The notes beneath the pieces were generated by a model, which worked only from the letters and a program-made list of their open reading frames with translations, had not been told where the DNA came from and searched no databases. This document shows, piece by piece, positions 41,101-51,299 of a DNA stretch of 64,000 bases. The position numbers were made by a program, and so were the translations under genes. Within the stretch, counting starts at the first letter, position 1, and every line of letters begins with the position of its first letter. The stretch comes from Luidia sarsii (lineage: Eukaryota > Echinodermata > Asteroidea > Paxillosida > Luidiidae): NCBI GenBank assembly GCA_949987565.1, contig OX465102.1, positions 30,657,444-30,721,443 on the forward strand. The letters are read 5' to 3'.

Positions 41101-43165
41101 TAGTGGGCCTGACGTTTCGATCCTAGCAGGACCTTTCTCAGGGGTAACATCCCCGCTTTCATTCAGATGCAAACAAGTAATTGTTGTAAACCTGGCTACA
41201 GCAGCTCAGGGATCGCACAAAGTGGATGCAACTTTTTCAATTCAAGTTAACAAACAAAGGAAAAACTGACTAGGAATTTTTGAAGAAAAAAAAAATCCTT
41301 TAACGATGTATTCACAATCAAACAAAGTAAAAGAAAAACTGACTGAAATTCACCCAAAGTTTAAAATTTAAGCTTTCCACAGAAAACCCCCCAAATTGAT
41401 TGGACCGGGTCTTGAAGTTGAGAACTTTAATTAGCTTAATGAACCAGCACTCTTACGAACTCTTATCAAGCCCTTAAGCTTGAGCACAATATCTTAATGT
41501 CAATCTTAATGTTAATCTTAATCCAGCACATCTTAAAGATGTGTTGGAGATGAAATTACCAGTTCTGTGTCCACATCAAGGAATTGATTGCTGACTTCAG
41601 TGGCTAGCTGGAGCAGCTTTCTCTGGGTGAGTGGGTGCTTGGGGTGAGTGCCAAGCACCTGAGTGACTGGCGGGTGGAAGCTCTCCCAGGACAGGTAGAA
41701 GGCGCCCAGGGTAACCAGGAGCACCGAGTAGATGCACGTGTAGGTAATCTGTCTTGTGAAAAAACCAAAACCCCACAAAAGGGCAGAGGGGGACTTCAGA
41801 GATGCAATCCACTTGGGAATTGGCAAGGTTAGATTAATTCAATGCGGGTTTGCCCTGCTCAACTCGACTGGGCACTCGGTGCTTATTACGTCAAGCACAG
41901 CAAAACCTCATTGAATTACATTCTCCTTGATGCAAACATCATGTTATGGTTAGACTAGAAATACATGCAAACATGTTGCAAACTGCGTACTGACTAAAGT
42001 CTGCTGAGAGAGGGTGGGGGGCTAGGTTTTGAGCGGGAACCAGATGCGATGAATCGTGGATTGGGGAAGGCAGAGTATTCGGACTTAAACAGAGTATCCA
42101 CTCGCCAGTTCCTTGCCAGAACCTTGACTCTTCTTAACTCTTTCCCTAAGACGAGGCGCTCACGGCAGCTCAAACATAGTGCACTACCGTCCTGTGATGT
42201 AGGTCTCCAGACCAGGTCTTGGTCTCGAGACCGTGTCAAGACCTTTTTTTGAGGTCTCGGTCTTGGTCTTGGTCTTATCAAAGTCTGGGTCTCGGGAGGC
42301 TGGTCTCAGTCTCGGTCTCGGTCCCAGACATGAAGGTCTCGACTATAACACTGCTACCGGCCGGCAAGCCGCTGCCAGCGACTCTATGTAAACCTCTTGT
42401 AAATAAATTCTTTCCCCCTCTTCTCACTAATCCCTACCCTACTCCTTGCCCTTCCCTTTGATCTCACCCTACCAGCTTTACTCTTTGTCCTTTGTTTCTC
42501 ATCCATGTCCTATTCACTCTCTTCCCCCTTCCTTCGTGTACATGTATCTGTTTTGTCCTTGTCACTCTGCCTTTGAGAAAGGTCCTGCTAGGATCGAAAC
42601 GTCAGGCCCACTAAATTTTATGATTTGCATTTTGGTAATTTTAGTCAGTAAGCAGTTTGCAACATTTTTGTATATCACTGTAAATAAATTGTTAGAAAAA
42701 GAAGTCACGACTCACGACAAACTCTGTAAATAGTGAATGAGTCAAAAAGAGACTTCATAATGGCTTACCCGCAAAACCACAACTTATGTACAACAAAAAC
42801 CATTCCAAGCTGGCCTTATTTGGTGATAAAAAGAGAAGTTAAAGGATGCTTCAAAAAAATAAATTTGGAAAAAAGTGTGGTTCATGGAGTAAATTTATCC
42901 AGGGTCAACTAGCAAGGACAAGCCAGTTATTACCGAACGAACAGAGAAGATTCTGTCCGATTACTACTTTAAGTTGCTCAAGATCTACACTTTCAAGCAT
43001 CAGGTGCTACAATAAGTGCTAACAGCTGAGCGTGAGGTTGTGTGGTTATGGCAACGCGGACTCAGGAACTTCACCCAGGCTGCAATCACAACACCCGGGA
43101 ATAGCGCCCCCTACGGGTAATGCAAAGGACAGTCCGCATGCCCTTACCCATCTTGGTCGTCCCAT
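34905..43165 (-). CDS. Alpha-N-acetylgalactosaminide alpha-2,6-sialyltransferase, ST6GALNAC3-6 group (6 exons)
   Basis: This is a GT29 Golgi type II membrane enzyme. The family transfers sialic acid from CMP-sialic acid in alpha-2,6 linkage to GalNAc of sialylated O-glycans or gangliosides. Six exons join in frame to 930 nt (309 aa), close to the 302-336 aa I recall for ST6GALNAC3-6. There is a six-residue cytoplasmic tail MGRPRW, a membrane anchor (7-27) and a stem (28-74). Sialylmotif L runs from C78 (CAVVVSSGQLL, IDNASCVVRMNDAPT). Sialylmotif S is about 206-232 (WVSTGVFTMLLAVQMCD). Motif III is VPYHYYG (246-252) and motif VS is HRFISEK (273-279). The conserved Cys pair is likely C101/C224. 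It is convergent with PCF11. Family assignment is firm; the exact paralogue and acceptor are not decidable from sequence. Confidence 0.92.
35119..36084 (-). other. Sialyltransferase intron 5
   Basis: The intron is 966 nt. It holds the TTAA-flanked MITE (35207-35574) and a GAAACGTC-family remnant (35628-35675). The rest is unassigned. Confidence 0.75.
35207..35574. mobile_element. piggyBac-like MITE, copy 2, with intact TTAA target duplication
   Basis: The 368-bp element lies between TTAA at 35203-35206 and TTAA at 35575-35578. Its ends agcccctacacaacattggt and accaatgttgtgtaggggct are perfect inverted repeats. Removing it rejoins a fragment of an older repeat (cccaattgcatagagtcgc + TTAA + gcatgacaatc), so insertion into that repeat is directly visible. 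Confidence 0.87.
36085..36192 (-). CDS. Sialyltransferase exon 5: sialylmotif S
   Basis: Residues 203-239. VRTHTWVSTGVFTMLLAVQM is followed by CDSITVYGLSDEDYCR, matching STGWFTM...CD.I.VYGM of vertebrate ST6GALNACs. Minus-strand acceptor cttttcag|AGT, donor TGCCG|GTGAGT; phase 2 in and out. Confidence 0.93.
36896..37062 (-). CDS. Sialyltransferase exon 4
   Basis: Residues 148-203. VAVWGADNPRRRGKASYMMK to MYEDELGIDR corresponds to the (I/V)xxWGP...M segment and the ETGKDR motif before sialylmotif S. Acceptor cttgacag|GTG, donor GACAG|GTGGGG; incoming phase 0, outgoing phase 2. Confidence 0.92.
37125..37240 (-). mobile_element. tRNA-like part of the SINE-like repeat, minus orientation
   Basis: ggaccgggacttgaacccga is the reversed B-box region; tgaactatcctggtcactga is the A-box side. 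Confidence 0.65.
37497..37672 (-). mobile_element. SINE-like repeat, minus orientation, truncated
   Basis: cccgggacttgaacctgaga, then a shortened A-box side (gagctactcagccctcagat) and the start of the body (tagtcagtatcattgctagg, tcaaccattaactgcca). Confidence 0.65.
37790..38740 (+). mobile_element. Non-LTR retrotransposon 3' end with five 170-bp tandem units
   Basis: RTGQLRFLGHVLRLNEGGF is the typical C-terminal end of LINE reverse transcriptases. After a frameshift, PHGKRKPGRPRTLYLQYIQQ and QDRSGWRQLV follow. The unit carrying the last approximately 57 codons is repeated five times; atggaaaaag starts at 37881, 38051, 38221, 38391 and 38560 (periods 170, 170, 170, 169). The last unit continues into VVVCSAAD and a short gatgatgatg tail. 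170 is not a multiple of three, so the tandem array cannot be coding. The clade is not resolved. Confidence 0.82.
38750..38983 (-). CDS. Sialyltransferase exon 3: sialylmotif L
   Basis: Residues 70-147. QFSHRCKDCAVVVSSGQLLD, EIDNASCVVRMNDAPTLGHS and TDVGSKTTLRVV form the CMP-sialic-acid-binding L motif of ST6GALNAC enzymes. Acceptor ttctgcag|CAA, donor ATG|GTGAGT, both phase 0. Confidence 0.94.
39950..40125. repeat. 50-bp tandem repeat
   Basis: gtttgtgcaagatcctcact recurs at 39981 and 40031, and in shortened form at 40081, with intervening cctcaatcctccacaatcct. About 3.3 copies. Confidence 0.85.
40874..41044. repeat. 86-bp tandem duplication
   Basis: cttcaagactttgatatctc through cactgtaaacttataaaat occurs twice in direct tandem with one substitution (cctccctc versus cctacctc), so the duplication is recent. 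Confidence 0.92.
41089..41262 (-). repeat. Chimera of GAAACGTC repeat and SINE-like body
   Basis: aaaatttagtgggcctgacg to tagcaggacctttctca (41094-41140) is the minus half of the GAAACGTC family. It joins without a gap to the SINE-like body (taacatccccgctttcattc, ttgttgtaaacctggctaca) at 41145. Confidence 0.75.
41560..41748 (-). CDS. Sialyltransferase exon 2: membrane anchor and stem
   Basis: Residues 7-69. ITYTCIYSVLLVTLGAFYLS is the type II signal anchor; the stem WESFHPPVTQVLGTHPKHPL to DVDTEL follows. Minus-strand acceptor cacaagacag|ATT, donor CTG|GTAATT, phase 0 at both ends. An AG four bases upstream would shift the frame relative to exon 1. Confidence 0.82.
42130..42680 (+). repeat. 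Longest copy of the GAAACGTC-family repeat, interrupted by a GGTCTC-rich insert
   Basis: From ctaagacgaggcgctcacgg (42148) to gttttgtccttgtcactctg, the hairpin and GAAACGTC (42567-42602), and the shared tail to 42680. The part 42440-42560 is the reverse complement of 51425-51540. A stretch of ggtctcggtctcgg-type repeat (42205-42345) interrupts it. This copy suggests the full unit is at least about 400 bp. Confidence 0.65.
43148..43165 (-). CDS. Sialyltransferase exon 1: start codon and cytoplasmic tail
   Basis: ATG at 43165-43163 in a strong context (aaacaccATGG) encodes MGRPRW. It is followed at once by the consensus donor TGG|GTAAGG, phase 0. Joined to exon 2 it gives a short basic tail directly before the membrane anchor, as type II Golgi enzymes require. 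The assignment rests on frame, Kozak, donor and topology, not on homology. Confidence 0.7.
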
Positions 43166-43252
43166 GGTGTTTGACCGCACTCCTGTCCGTCTGTCTGTCA
43201 CTCCCCAGCACCGCTCACCATTCCCTCGGTGCCTTCCTGGTTACCATGGCAA
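43166..43252 (-). other. Probable 5' UTR of the sialyltransferase with a 10-codon upstream ORF
   Basis: On the minus strand tttgttttgcag ends at 43253, a good acceptor, so a 5' UTR exon could begin at 43252. It contains an upstream ORF from ATG at 43247 to TGA at 43215 (MVTRKAPREW), 49 nt ahead of the main start. Upstream UTR exons were not found. Confidence 0.4.
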
Positions 43253-43645
43253 CTGCAAAACAAAGTATTTGCACAAAGTAAAAATCAGGTATGTCTTCTC
43301 CACTTCTAGAGTTCATGAGTGGCTATTTCCGTGACTATTTCTCTTGTTTAGCTAACTTGTTGATAAGATGAAGAGAGAGCAGTGCTTGAATTAAAATGGG
43401 AACGGCAATTTCTGGACGCCTCACCTCTCTTTTTCAAGCCACAATATATCTTTTTGGCCAATCATCGAAAGTCTGCTACCGCTTTTGGTAATTTTGAATG
43501 CAACGTGGGTGTCTCGACCCGTCTTGACGCCAATTAGTGTGACCGACCGCAACTACTCGGACTACTACATTTACTACTTTAAAAAGAAGAAGTAGTAGTA
43601 GTAGTAGTAGTACTAATAGTAGTACTACAACTTCTAGTACTACTC

Positions 43646-44163
43646 CCAGAACTGTGGGGTTCTACGTCGTCCACTCCCGACTGGAACCCCACAGATAACT
43701 AGGCTTTTTTCCCATAGGCTTCTGTGTAACATTCACTAGTACTGTGACATAGGGCTCAGCAGATTCAGCATAACTCATAAAATACTGCTTCATTTGGCCC
43801 AAGATTTCTAGCGAAGACTTCTTCGCAGCTAGCTGGAATACTGTATTACAAAGGACCAGACTACCAGTTGTGGAGCTGCCGTTTGAATTTTGCGACCGAA
43901 CCGGAAGGTTTTTGCCCATTTTGGGGGGAAATCGACACATTTTCGCCACATGGACAGTTGCACACAGGTGCTCAGTATGTAAACCACATTTGCTAAATCT
44001 TGGGCCAAATGAAGCAGTACTTTATGAGTTATGCTGAACCTGCTGATCCCTAGATGCCACACACTAATGAACGTTACACAGAAGCCTATGGAAAAAAGCC
44101 TAGTTATCTGTGGGGTTCCGGTTGGGAGAGCAGCGGACGACGTAGAACCCCACAGTTCTGGGG
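43646..44163. mobile_element. Inverted-repeat DNA element with long termini
   Basis: The left end cccagaactgtggggttcta and the right end tagaaccccacagttctggg are exact reverse complements. Pairing continues with gaps through cacagataactaggctttt and cataggcttctgtgtaac, and more loosely through tgctgaacctgctgat. The flanks are tagtac/gtactac-type microsatellite (43575-43645; 44165-44235), suggesting insertion into it. There is no transposase. Confidence 0.75.
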
Positions 44164-44239
44164 GTATACTACTTACTAGTACTATAACTAGTACTATAAC
44201 TTACACTGTAGTACTATCAATTATTAATACTATTACTGT

Positions 44240-46119
44240 ACTATGATTAGTGACTAAGTATTACTGTTTTGAGTAATATCAATAGTTGGTTGCGGTGACC
44301 GTAATCCTCACCATCCAACACCGGGAGGATGAGGGTCATTATAATAATAACTAGTTACACCTAGCCCGCACACCGCAACCCATGCCGCAACTAACTATGC
44401 TAGTTTTAACAGCTTAGCCAGTACTAATATTACCTAACATTCCTCAGACTGAATTAGTGGAAATTCACGGGACTCCTTATTTCTACCTTTAGACTTATTT
44501 TGCGAGTCCAATCTGAAATCATTTTGTTTACTTTAAATTTAATTCTAGACGCAACGTCCCTAGACACTACAGACACTAATCCATGGTCCCTGGTGAATGA
44601 AAACTGTTGCAATGAATGATCGGTCACGATCGGTCTATTTTGTCGGTTTTTTGTTCTGAAAAGGAAAGGTAACTCCCACCTATTCCGAGGTGGAAATCCT
44701 TCCCGATTTTAAACTAGACGGTCGTGTGAATACATCAATGAAAACCAAGTTGATATTTACCCAAAATGTGAAGGACACTCGTTTGCCTTCGTCGCCCTAG
44801 GAATTGACCAACAATAGTTTTGTAGGGCGCCCCCAAGTGGTGACTAGTAATAGTATAAGTTGTCGAGGTACAATGATTAGGGGGTGTATCGTGGTGCTTG
44901 CTAGGATTCTAATGATACTGGCATCATTAGCCTTATGATGACACGCTCTAGACCCCACACTGTGCCCGCCGTGTTATCAGTAAACAATCAGATAAGAAAG
45001 TCCCCTGAGGTACAGTTTGGCTTCTACCAGCCACTGGTCCTAATGGTTCCCATATGTAGGGTTTGGGGCTGTCCCATTACGTAAGAGAGGGAAGTACATG
45101 TACATGTACATGGAAGCTCCAAGATATGCAAGTCAGTGAGCTCGCTGGATTGATGAGTCGAACAACATCAATGCAATCTCACATTATTATGGTGGATTGT
45201 GCTCCCACGTCAATTAATGGTCCTAGACAGGTTAAAATAATATCGGCTTTATTCGTCCACACAGCAATTAGTAAGCACGATTCATCAAAAGGGCCTAATG
45301 AAAGGCTCGATCACTCCCTTCAACTTAGGTGAAACCTATCAGAGTGTCTATGAAGTGGTCATAATAATGTCACATTATAGTCACATAGGTCTAAATGAGT
45401 GAAAATTCATTAGATGGAGTTGCATGAAGTTACTAGAAATAGATTCAAACAAAAGGTTTAAATCAATTTTTAAAATTAGATGTAAGAATTTCATGAACTT
45501 TATCATTCACGCCTGTAGTAATCTTTCTCTCCAGGGAATGACATGAAACAGCCAAACTGACCAATCAGGTGACAGAATGCCATTTTGTGACGTCGGCACC
45601 ATGCAAGTAATTTCCAAAAGTTGCTTGACGGTATTATAGACCTACACATTGTCTTTTGTATGTAATGTCAGGGTGTTCAGTGATCTAAGCATGGGGGAAG
45701 GACTACATGGTCTAAGATTAACGAAAACCGATCGAATATCTAACTGCCAAAATCAGTTTCTGAAAGACAGATCATTATTGCACATACCTACGTTTTCCAG
45801 CCAAATGATATACAGGTAGGTCTTTATCTTCCTATACTATAGGCCTACTGTTCATTGAACTACAAGGGTTGTCTGCCGGACAGGGAAATGTCACAAAATG
45901 GCATTAATTTCACCTGATTGTAAACGGAACGGTTACTCCCTGGAGTTAAACATTACTTCAGGCATAAGCAATTAAGATTAATTAATTAAGTCAATAAAAT
46001 ATCACTTTGCAACTAAATCAATCATTGCTCTCGACTCTTCGCTTGAACAGTAATTTCATGCAACCGTATTCAATTCATTATGTAGGATAGGCCTAAAGAC
46101 ATTTTTAAAATAAGACATT
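44240..46119. other. Intergenic, no gene recognised
   Basis: AT-rich sequence with scattered short ORFs. A small inverted pair (tgcggtgaccgtaatcctca ... caccgcaacc, 44293-44380) is the only structure noted. Confidence 0.45.
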
Positions 46120-46515
46120 TTTTTCAATCACCACTCCATAGATTATACACTCCACGATAAGTTTCACTCCAGCTGCGGTGAGTCTGCATGTCATATTTTC
46201 AACAACACCGACCGATCGGGATAACATCGATGTCCACAGATTTCCTTCTAATTTACACAGTTTGTAGAGGGTCATGATAGAATCCTCATGTTGAAATCTT
46301 ACGGTCTGGGATATTGTACTTATCGAGAAATCCTCGCTAAAACATCGACACAAATTACCCGCGAGTAATAAACTATTTCTTACCGCTACGTAACCCGTGC
46401 CGGTTTTTTGCATTTTTTTTCTACTTTCAGATTTGAGCTAAAACCTTACCAGTATTGCTTTTTTGGAAGGTTGAATGAAACTGTGGCAATATTTTGACCT
46501 TTGTATAGGACCTTT
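46120..46515 (-). mobile_element. MITE, ACAACATTGG superfamily, minus copy
   Basis: Reverse-oriented blocks cgataacatcgatgtccaca, gaatcctcatgttgaaatct, gcgagtaataaactatttct and tctactttcagatttgagct match 55853-56168 and 205-550. Confidence 0.65.
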
Positions 46516-47879
46516 AAAGAGTTTGCTTTCGAGATAAGTCCCTGTTGCCAAATGAAGACAACCTCTGCAATTCAATAGACCAGATAAAATAGTCCCTGTT
46601 TGTTTTCCATCTCATTTTGAAATCCTGTCCTTTTGTCCTATCAGGTATAGGCCTAGATAACCCAGTTTAAAAAGCTTGGATTGGCCTCAAACGGAATGGG
46701 AAAAGACAGGGCTCCTGAGATAATGCCCAAAACCAATCGCGTACGCACACATGAAATTAATTCCGTCGACAAAATAGATTGTTTTTCTGTTTGGACGAAA
46801 CACGAGCGCTGCCCTCATAATGGGAACTGCTTCCGGGCAAATCTTGCATATCCACGATTCCACTGCTCATCAGTGATGGCGCCACGGTAATTGTACAGAG
46901 CGAAAACCCCCAGCGAAAAGGGTTAGTTTCAATTTTACTCGTAAACCAAAATGACAAATTGATGTGAACGCCGCTGTCGGTTTAGGTTCTGTGCTCAATA
47001 CTGACAGTGTAATCCTGCGCGGAGCGGACGGTGAAAAAGACCGCCCGCATTCGTTCACTTCATTTTGTTGAAGACCGAGACCTTCAACACCTTAAATCGA
47101 TTTCTCCTTAATTAACCCGTGCAATGACTGGTAAAGGTGCGGTGCGATTCGGCCGGAGTCCCCTCTTAGACAGAAAGCCGGTCTCGGAATAGGCTGTAAT
47201 AGGCTGTAATCAATTTTAGCGAGAATGGCAACTTTCAGAAATGAATTAATATTCAAGGCCTACGCCGTGTTAACGATAGGAGCGAGTATAGTATTACCGT
47301 GTGACGGAATTATAGGTTCCTCTCGTTGACTGCAACAGGGAAAGCTCACATAATTTTATAGAACAACCCGAGTTGACAGCCGGGTGAGAATTCTACGCAA
47401 ACAACCCAAATTTGTTTTTCCGCTGTGAGCCACGCCTGGAATACAAATAGGAAAGCGGAGTAGAATAAAAAAAAAATCAATTGAATAATAGCTATTATTA
47501 GATTAGATTTCCCAGCCCTGGGTAATACAATTATTTTGTTAGCGCTGATGATTGTGTTGCGAAACTCGCCCAGGAATCGAGCAGTTTCGAAGTTGACATT
47601 ACAGGACTGTTCAAGGGGACTTGTTGGTCTAAAGGGATGATTAGCTTTCTTACAGGCTTAGCTTTAAAAAAAAATCACCGCTGTGGTTGATTTTCCTTCG
47701 GTCCTGGGAGTTGGGACGGACTGAGCTCCCCGAACTGTGGACATCGTGTCCGGAGAGGGACGAGGGACTTCCAGGAAAGCACCGTGGTGTTTGTTGAGAT
47801 GCACGGAGGGTCCATCGTCCCCACATGAACCAATTCTACCCCCCTGTCGGCACCCGGAATGACCCATGGGGGCACCTGT
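46516..47879. other. Intergenic with moderately GC-rich unique sequence
   Basis: No splice-consistent gene was found. On the minus strand 47664-47867 there is an open frame (MGHSGCRQGG...) with somewhat coding-like composition but no recognised family. CpG-containing sequence lies at 46980-47060. Confidence 0.4.
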
Positions 47880-48665
47880 TTAAACCGATAAACAAACAGA
47901 CAGGCAGACAGGCAGACAGTCAGGCAGACAGGCAGACAGGCAGACAGGCAGACAGACAGACAGGCAGGCATACAAGCAGGCAGGTAGGCAGTTAGGCATA
48001 CAGACAGGCAAAGACAGGCAGACAGGCAGACAGGCAGACAGACAGACAGGCAGACAGGCAGACAGGCAGACAGGCAGACAGGCAGACAGGCAGACAGACA
48101 GACAGGCAGACAGGCAGGCAGGCAGACAGGCAGACAGGCAGACAGGTAGGCAGGCAGGCAGACAGGCAGGCAGACAGACAGACAGGCAGACAGGCAGGCA
48201 GGCAGACAGGCAGACAGGCAGACAGGCAGACAGGCAGACAGGCAGACAGGCAGACAGACAGACAGGCAGACAGGCAGACAGGCAGACAGGCAGACAGGCA
48301 GACAGGCAGGCAGGCAGACAGGCAGGCAGACAGACAGGCAGGCAGGCAGGCAGGCAGACAGGCAGACAGACAGACAGGCAGGCAGGCAGGCAGGCAGACA
48401 GACATACAGGCAGACAGGCAGGCAGACAGACAGGCAGACAGTCAGGCAGGCAGGCAGGCAGGCAGGCAGACAGGCAGACAGGCAGGCAGACAGACAGGCA
48501 GACAGTCAGGCAGGCAGGCAGGCAGGCAGGCAGACAGGCAGACAGGCAGACAGGCAGACAGGCAGACAGGCAGACAGGCAGACAGACAGGCAGACAGGCA
48601 GGCAGGCAGACAGACATACAGGCAGACAGGCAGACAAGCAGACAGACCGGACAGACCGGACAGAC
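47880..48665. repeat. CAGG/CAGA microsatellite array (about 785 bp)
   Basis: Interleaved CAGG and CAGA tetramers form mainly an 8-bp CAGACAGG unit, with blocks of pure CAGG. No stop codon arises on the minus strand, which creates a 267-aa Cys/Leu/Pro ORF that is an artefact. Confidence 0.95.
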
Positions 48666-49164
48666 AGACATAATTACACACACACCGCACAGACAGAATA
48701 TACGAAGAAGAACAAATCTCCTACAGAATTAAAACCCCTTGGTGTCCACGATCATGTTACCAAACTGAAACGCAGTTTGCCCTCGCGTTTGAGTGGATTC
48801 TTGGCCGGCGTTTTATCTCAGAAACCCACTCCCGTGGAAGGAGCGCTGTCCATCTGATGGGAATAGAGCCTATACTCCCCACATCACCTTTAGTCTCGTA
48901 TTTCTACTCGAGCTGAGCAAACTCGTGGAGCGCCCATTCTGTCTCATTCTCGAGGGCCAACCATGCATGAGGCGTCCATTGGTAGTTTCTTTCATTTGAA
49001 AAATTCGACGATCGGATCATGATGAAGTCGTTTCGTTTGCAATTTGGAGAAGAGCCTGCTTTTAATTTGGGTTTTGGCCCGTGAAGGGTATACAAAAATT
49101 ATCGTATGCGATCAGACTTGTCCTGGCTCGCTTGTATACACAAGCGTTGATTGAGCCGGACTAG

Positions 49165-49545
49165 TATCTCTTAATTATTTTGCGTACGACATAATAAGTC
49201 GTACGTACGAGGTAAAACCCATGAGAATACAGAGATTTGAATACAGAGATTTGTATACATGTTTGCCGTCAACTGTACGACATAAGTGACCTATATTGGT
49301 AAAGTATCCTGAAATGGCACTGTACTTTCCAGATGATGCTTTATTGATATGGTTACACGGGGCCTTCAAACGCTTACCCTGTGACACAGACTCGTTCACT
49401 AATGATCTCGTATACGCGTAGAACAAAGGGCGTGTGGGTTTGATTTGGTACACACGACTTTGTACCTCGTAGTACGACCTATCATCTCGCACCTACCACT
49501 TATCATCTAACGCACGACTTATCATCTCGTACGTGCGGCAGTGCT
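49165..49545. repeat. Imperfect foldback region with GTACGA motifs
   Basis: cgtacgacataataagtcgt at 49183 and several copies of acgacttatcatctcgtacg-like sequence at 49450-49540 are inverted relative to each other. They probably represent one decayed inverted-repeat element. Confidence 0.35.
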
Positions 49546-49550
49546 CTTAA

Positions 49551-49760
49551 GTGAAAGGATTTGCTCTGAAGTTCCATCACATGGGAAGAGGAAACCAAGA
49601 CGGCCTAGCACATTGTACTTGCAGTAGGTCCAGCACCTCTTGGCAGATACTGAAGGGATGCTGCTACCAGACAAAATTGCTTCTCTGGCCCAAGACCGTA
49701 GCAGTTGGAGAAAGTTTGTGGTCGTCTGCTCCACAGCCGAGTGGTGATGATGATGACGAC
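49551..49760 (+). mobile_element. LINE 3'-end fragment, second copy
   Basis: HHMGRGNQDGLAH and, one frame over, PHGKRKPRRPSTLYLQ, then LLPDKIASLAQDRSSWRKF and VVVCSTAE, followed by a gatgatgatgacg tail. It is the same element as 37790-38740 but carries the unit only once. Confidence 0.75.
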
Positions 49761-50014
49761 AGTGCCCTAAAGTATACAGACGTGCTTAGTATCAAGGACG
49801 TATGACTTGCGTACGAGATAGCTCAGCTGTTTTCTTCGCCTGCTTGGCAGCTGTACCCTTCCGTATATACACTTACTCCAAGGGCTTATTGATTTGGGGG
49901 CAAAAAAAGTGGAATTGTCTTCAATCTAATGTTGATTTTGTTCCCTGCTGTCTACTCCATGCCACTGCCCACGGCTGACATTTCCCAAGTCCCGAGGATT
50001 TCCGCGAATCCATT

Positions 50015-50655
50015 CATTCCCTCTCTCCCTCTCCCTCCCTCTATCTCTCTCTCTCTCTCTCTCCTCTCCCTTTCTGTCTCTCTCTGTCTCTCTCTGTCTC
50101 TCTCTCCCTCTCCCTCTCTCTGTCTCTCTCTCCCTCCCTCCCCTCTCTCTCTCTCCCTCTCTCTCTCCCTCTCCCCCTCTCTCTCCCTCTCCCTCTCTCT
50201 CCCTCTCCCTCTCTCTCTCCCTCTCCCTCTCTCTCTCTCTCCCTCCCTCCCCTCTCTCTCTTTCTCCCCCTCTCTCTCCCTCTCTCCCTCCCTCTCTCTC
50301 TCCCTCTCTCTCCCTCTCCCTCTCTCTCTTCTCTCTCTCTCGCTCTCTCCTCTCTCTCTCCTCTCTCTGTCTCTCTCTGTCTCTCTCTAATATATATCTC
50401 TCCCTCCCCCCTCTCTCCCTCTCTCTCTCTAATCTCGATCCTCTCCCCCTCTCTCTCTAATCTCGATCCTCTCTCTCCTCTCTCTCTCTCTCTGTCTCTC
50501 TCTCTGTCTCTCTCTGTCTCTCTGTATATATATATATCTCTCTCCCTCTCTGTCCTCTCTCTCCCCTCTCTCTCTCTCTGTCTCTTTCTGTCTCTCTCTA
50601 TGTCTCTTTCTCCCTCCCTCTCTCTCTCTCCCTCTCCATCCCCCTCTCTCCCCTC

Positions 50656-50702
<47 letters not shown>

Positions 50703-50865
50703 CTCCCTCCCTCTCTCTCTCTCCTTCTCCATCTCTCCCTCTCACCCCCCCCTCTCTCTCTCTCTCTCTCTCTCCTCTATCGCTCTCACTCTCTTTCTCT
50801 CTCCCTTACTCCCTCTCTCCCTCCCTCTTTCCCTCCCTCTCTCTCTCGCTCTGCCTTATATAATC
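50015..50865. repeat. CT-rich polypyrimidine microsatellite (about 850 bp)
   Basis: Almost uninterrupted C and T on the plus strand (CTCTCCCT, CTCTGT), with two short tatata interruptions (50390-50400, 50525-50540, also near 50695). Such tracts can form triplex DNA. ORFs on either strand (Ser/Leu/Pro or Arg/Glu) are artefacts. Confidence 0.95.
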
Positions 50866-51119
50866 CTGCAGTAATGTCGAGTACTCGAGATCCCCTCCTG
50901 AAACAAAAATAATGAAGGCGGGGATTGAAATCGCATTTGAGGAGATCAGAAGTCTGGTAATATGAGGTCTTACCTAAACATGCCCAAGTTACTTCGAGTA
51001 AATGAAAAACAACAACATGTATTCTCAACATGAATCATTACAACATCGCTTGCGTAAAAACAATCAAAGTAAAGCGGTGTTGTAGTAAGTTTTTCCTCGG
51101 TTTGTTTGACTTGATTCAT

Positions 51120-51235
51120 GATTGTTAATTAATTTGGTAAAGAAAGTATTGACTGGACCGTGATTTGTTCCCGCGACCTCTGGTCATGCGCACCAGTGCT
51201 CTTCCCATCTGAGCTATCCACTCCATAGATTGTGG
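51120..51235 (-). mobile_element. tRNA-like part of the SINE-like repeat, minus orientation
   Basis: ttgactggaccgtgatttgt, cgcgacctctggtcatgcgc, accagtgctcttcccatctg and agctatccactcc. Confidence 0.6.
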
Positions 51236-51299
51236 TCTCTCATCGTGACCATCTTAAGGCAAGATGGCATTTTTCATCGATTTGTTTTACCATTTTAAA

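Larger units (their letters stand above)
38984..41559 (-). other. Sialyltransferase intron 2
   Basis: The intron is 2,576 nt. It contains a decayed GAAACGTC remnant (39124-39165) and a 50-bp tandem repeat (39950-40125) with an adjoining (ggattgtgga)-type palindrome (40320-40435). Further along are an 86-bp tandem duplication (40874-41044), a GAAACGTC/SINE chimera (41089-41262) and a degenerate tRNA-like piece (41398-41480). Confidence 0.75.

Noticed and set aside
47664..47867. Minus-strand frame MGHSGCRQGG... next to the CAGACAGG array
   Set aside because: Composition slightly coding-like but no family, no donor in good context and no neighbouring exon recognised.
47880..48690. 267-codon Cys/Leu/Pro frame on the minus strand
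   Set aside because: CAGG/CAGA microsatellite that by composition has no stop codon in that frame.
49929..50863. Ser/Leu/Pro and Arg/Glu open frames on both strands
   Set aside because: CT-rich microsatellite.
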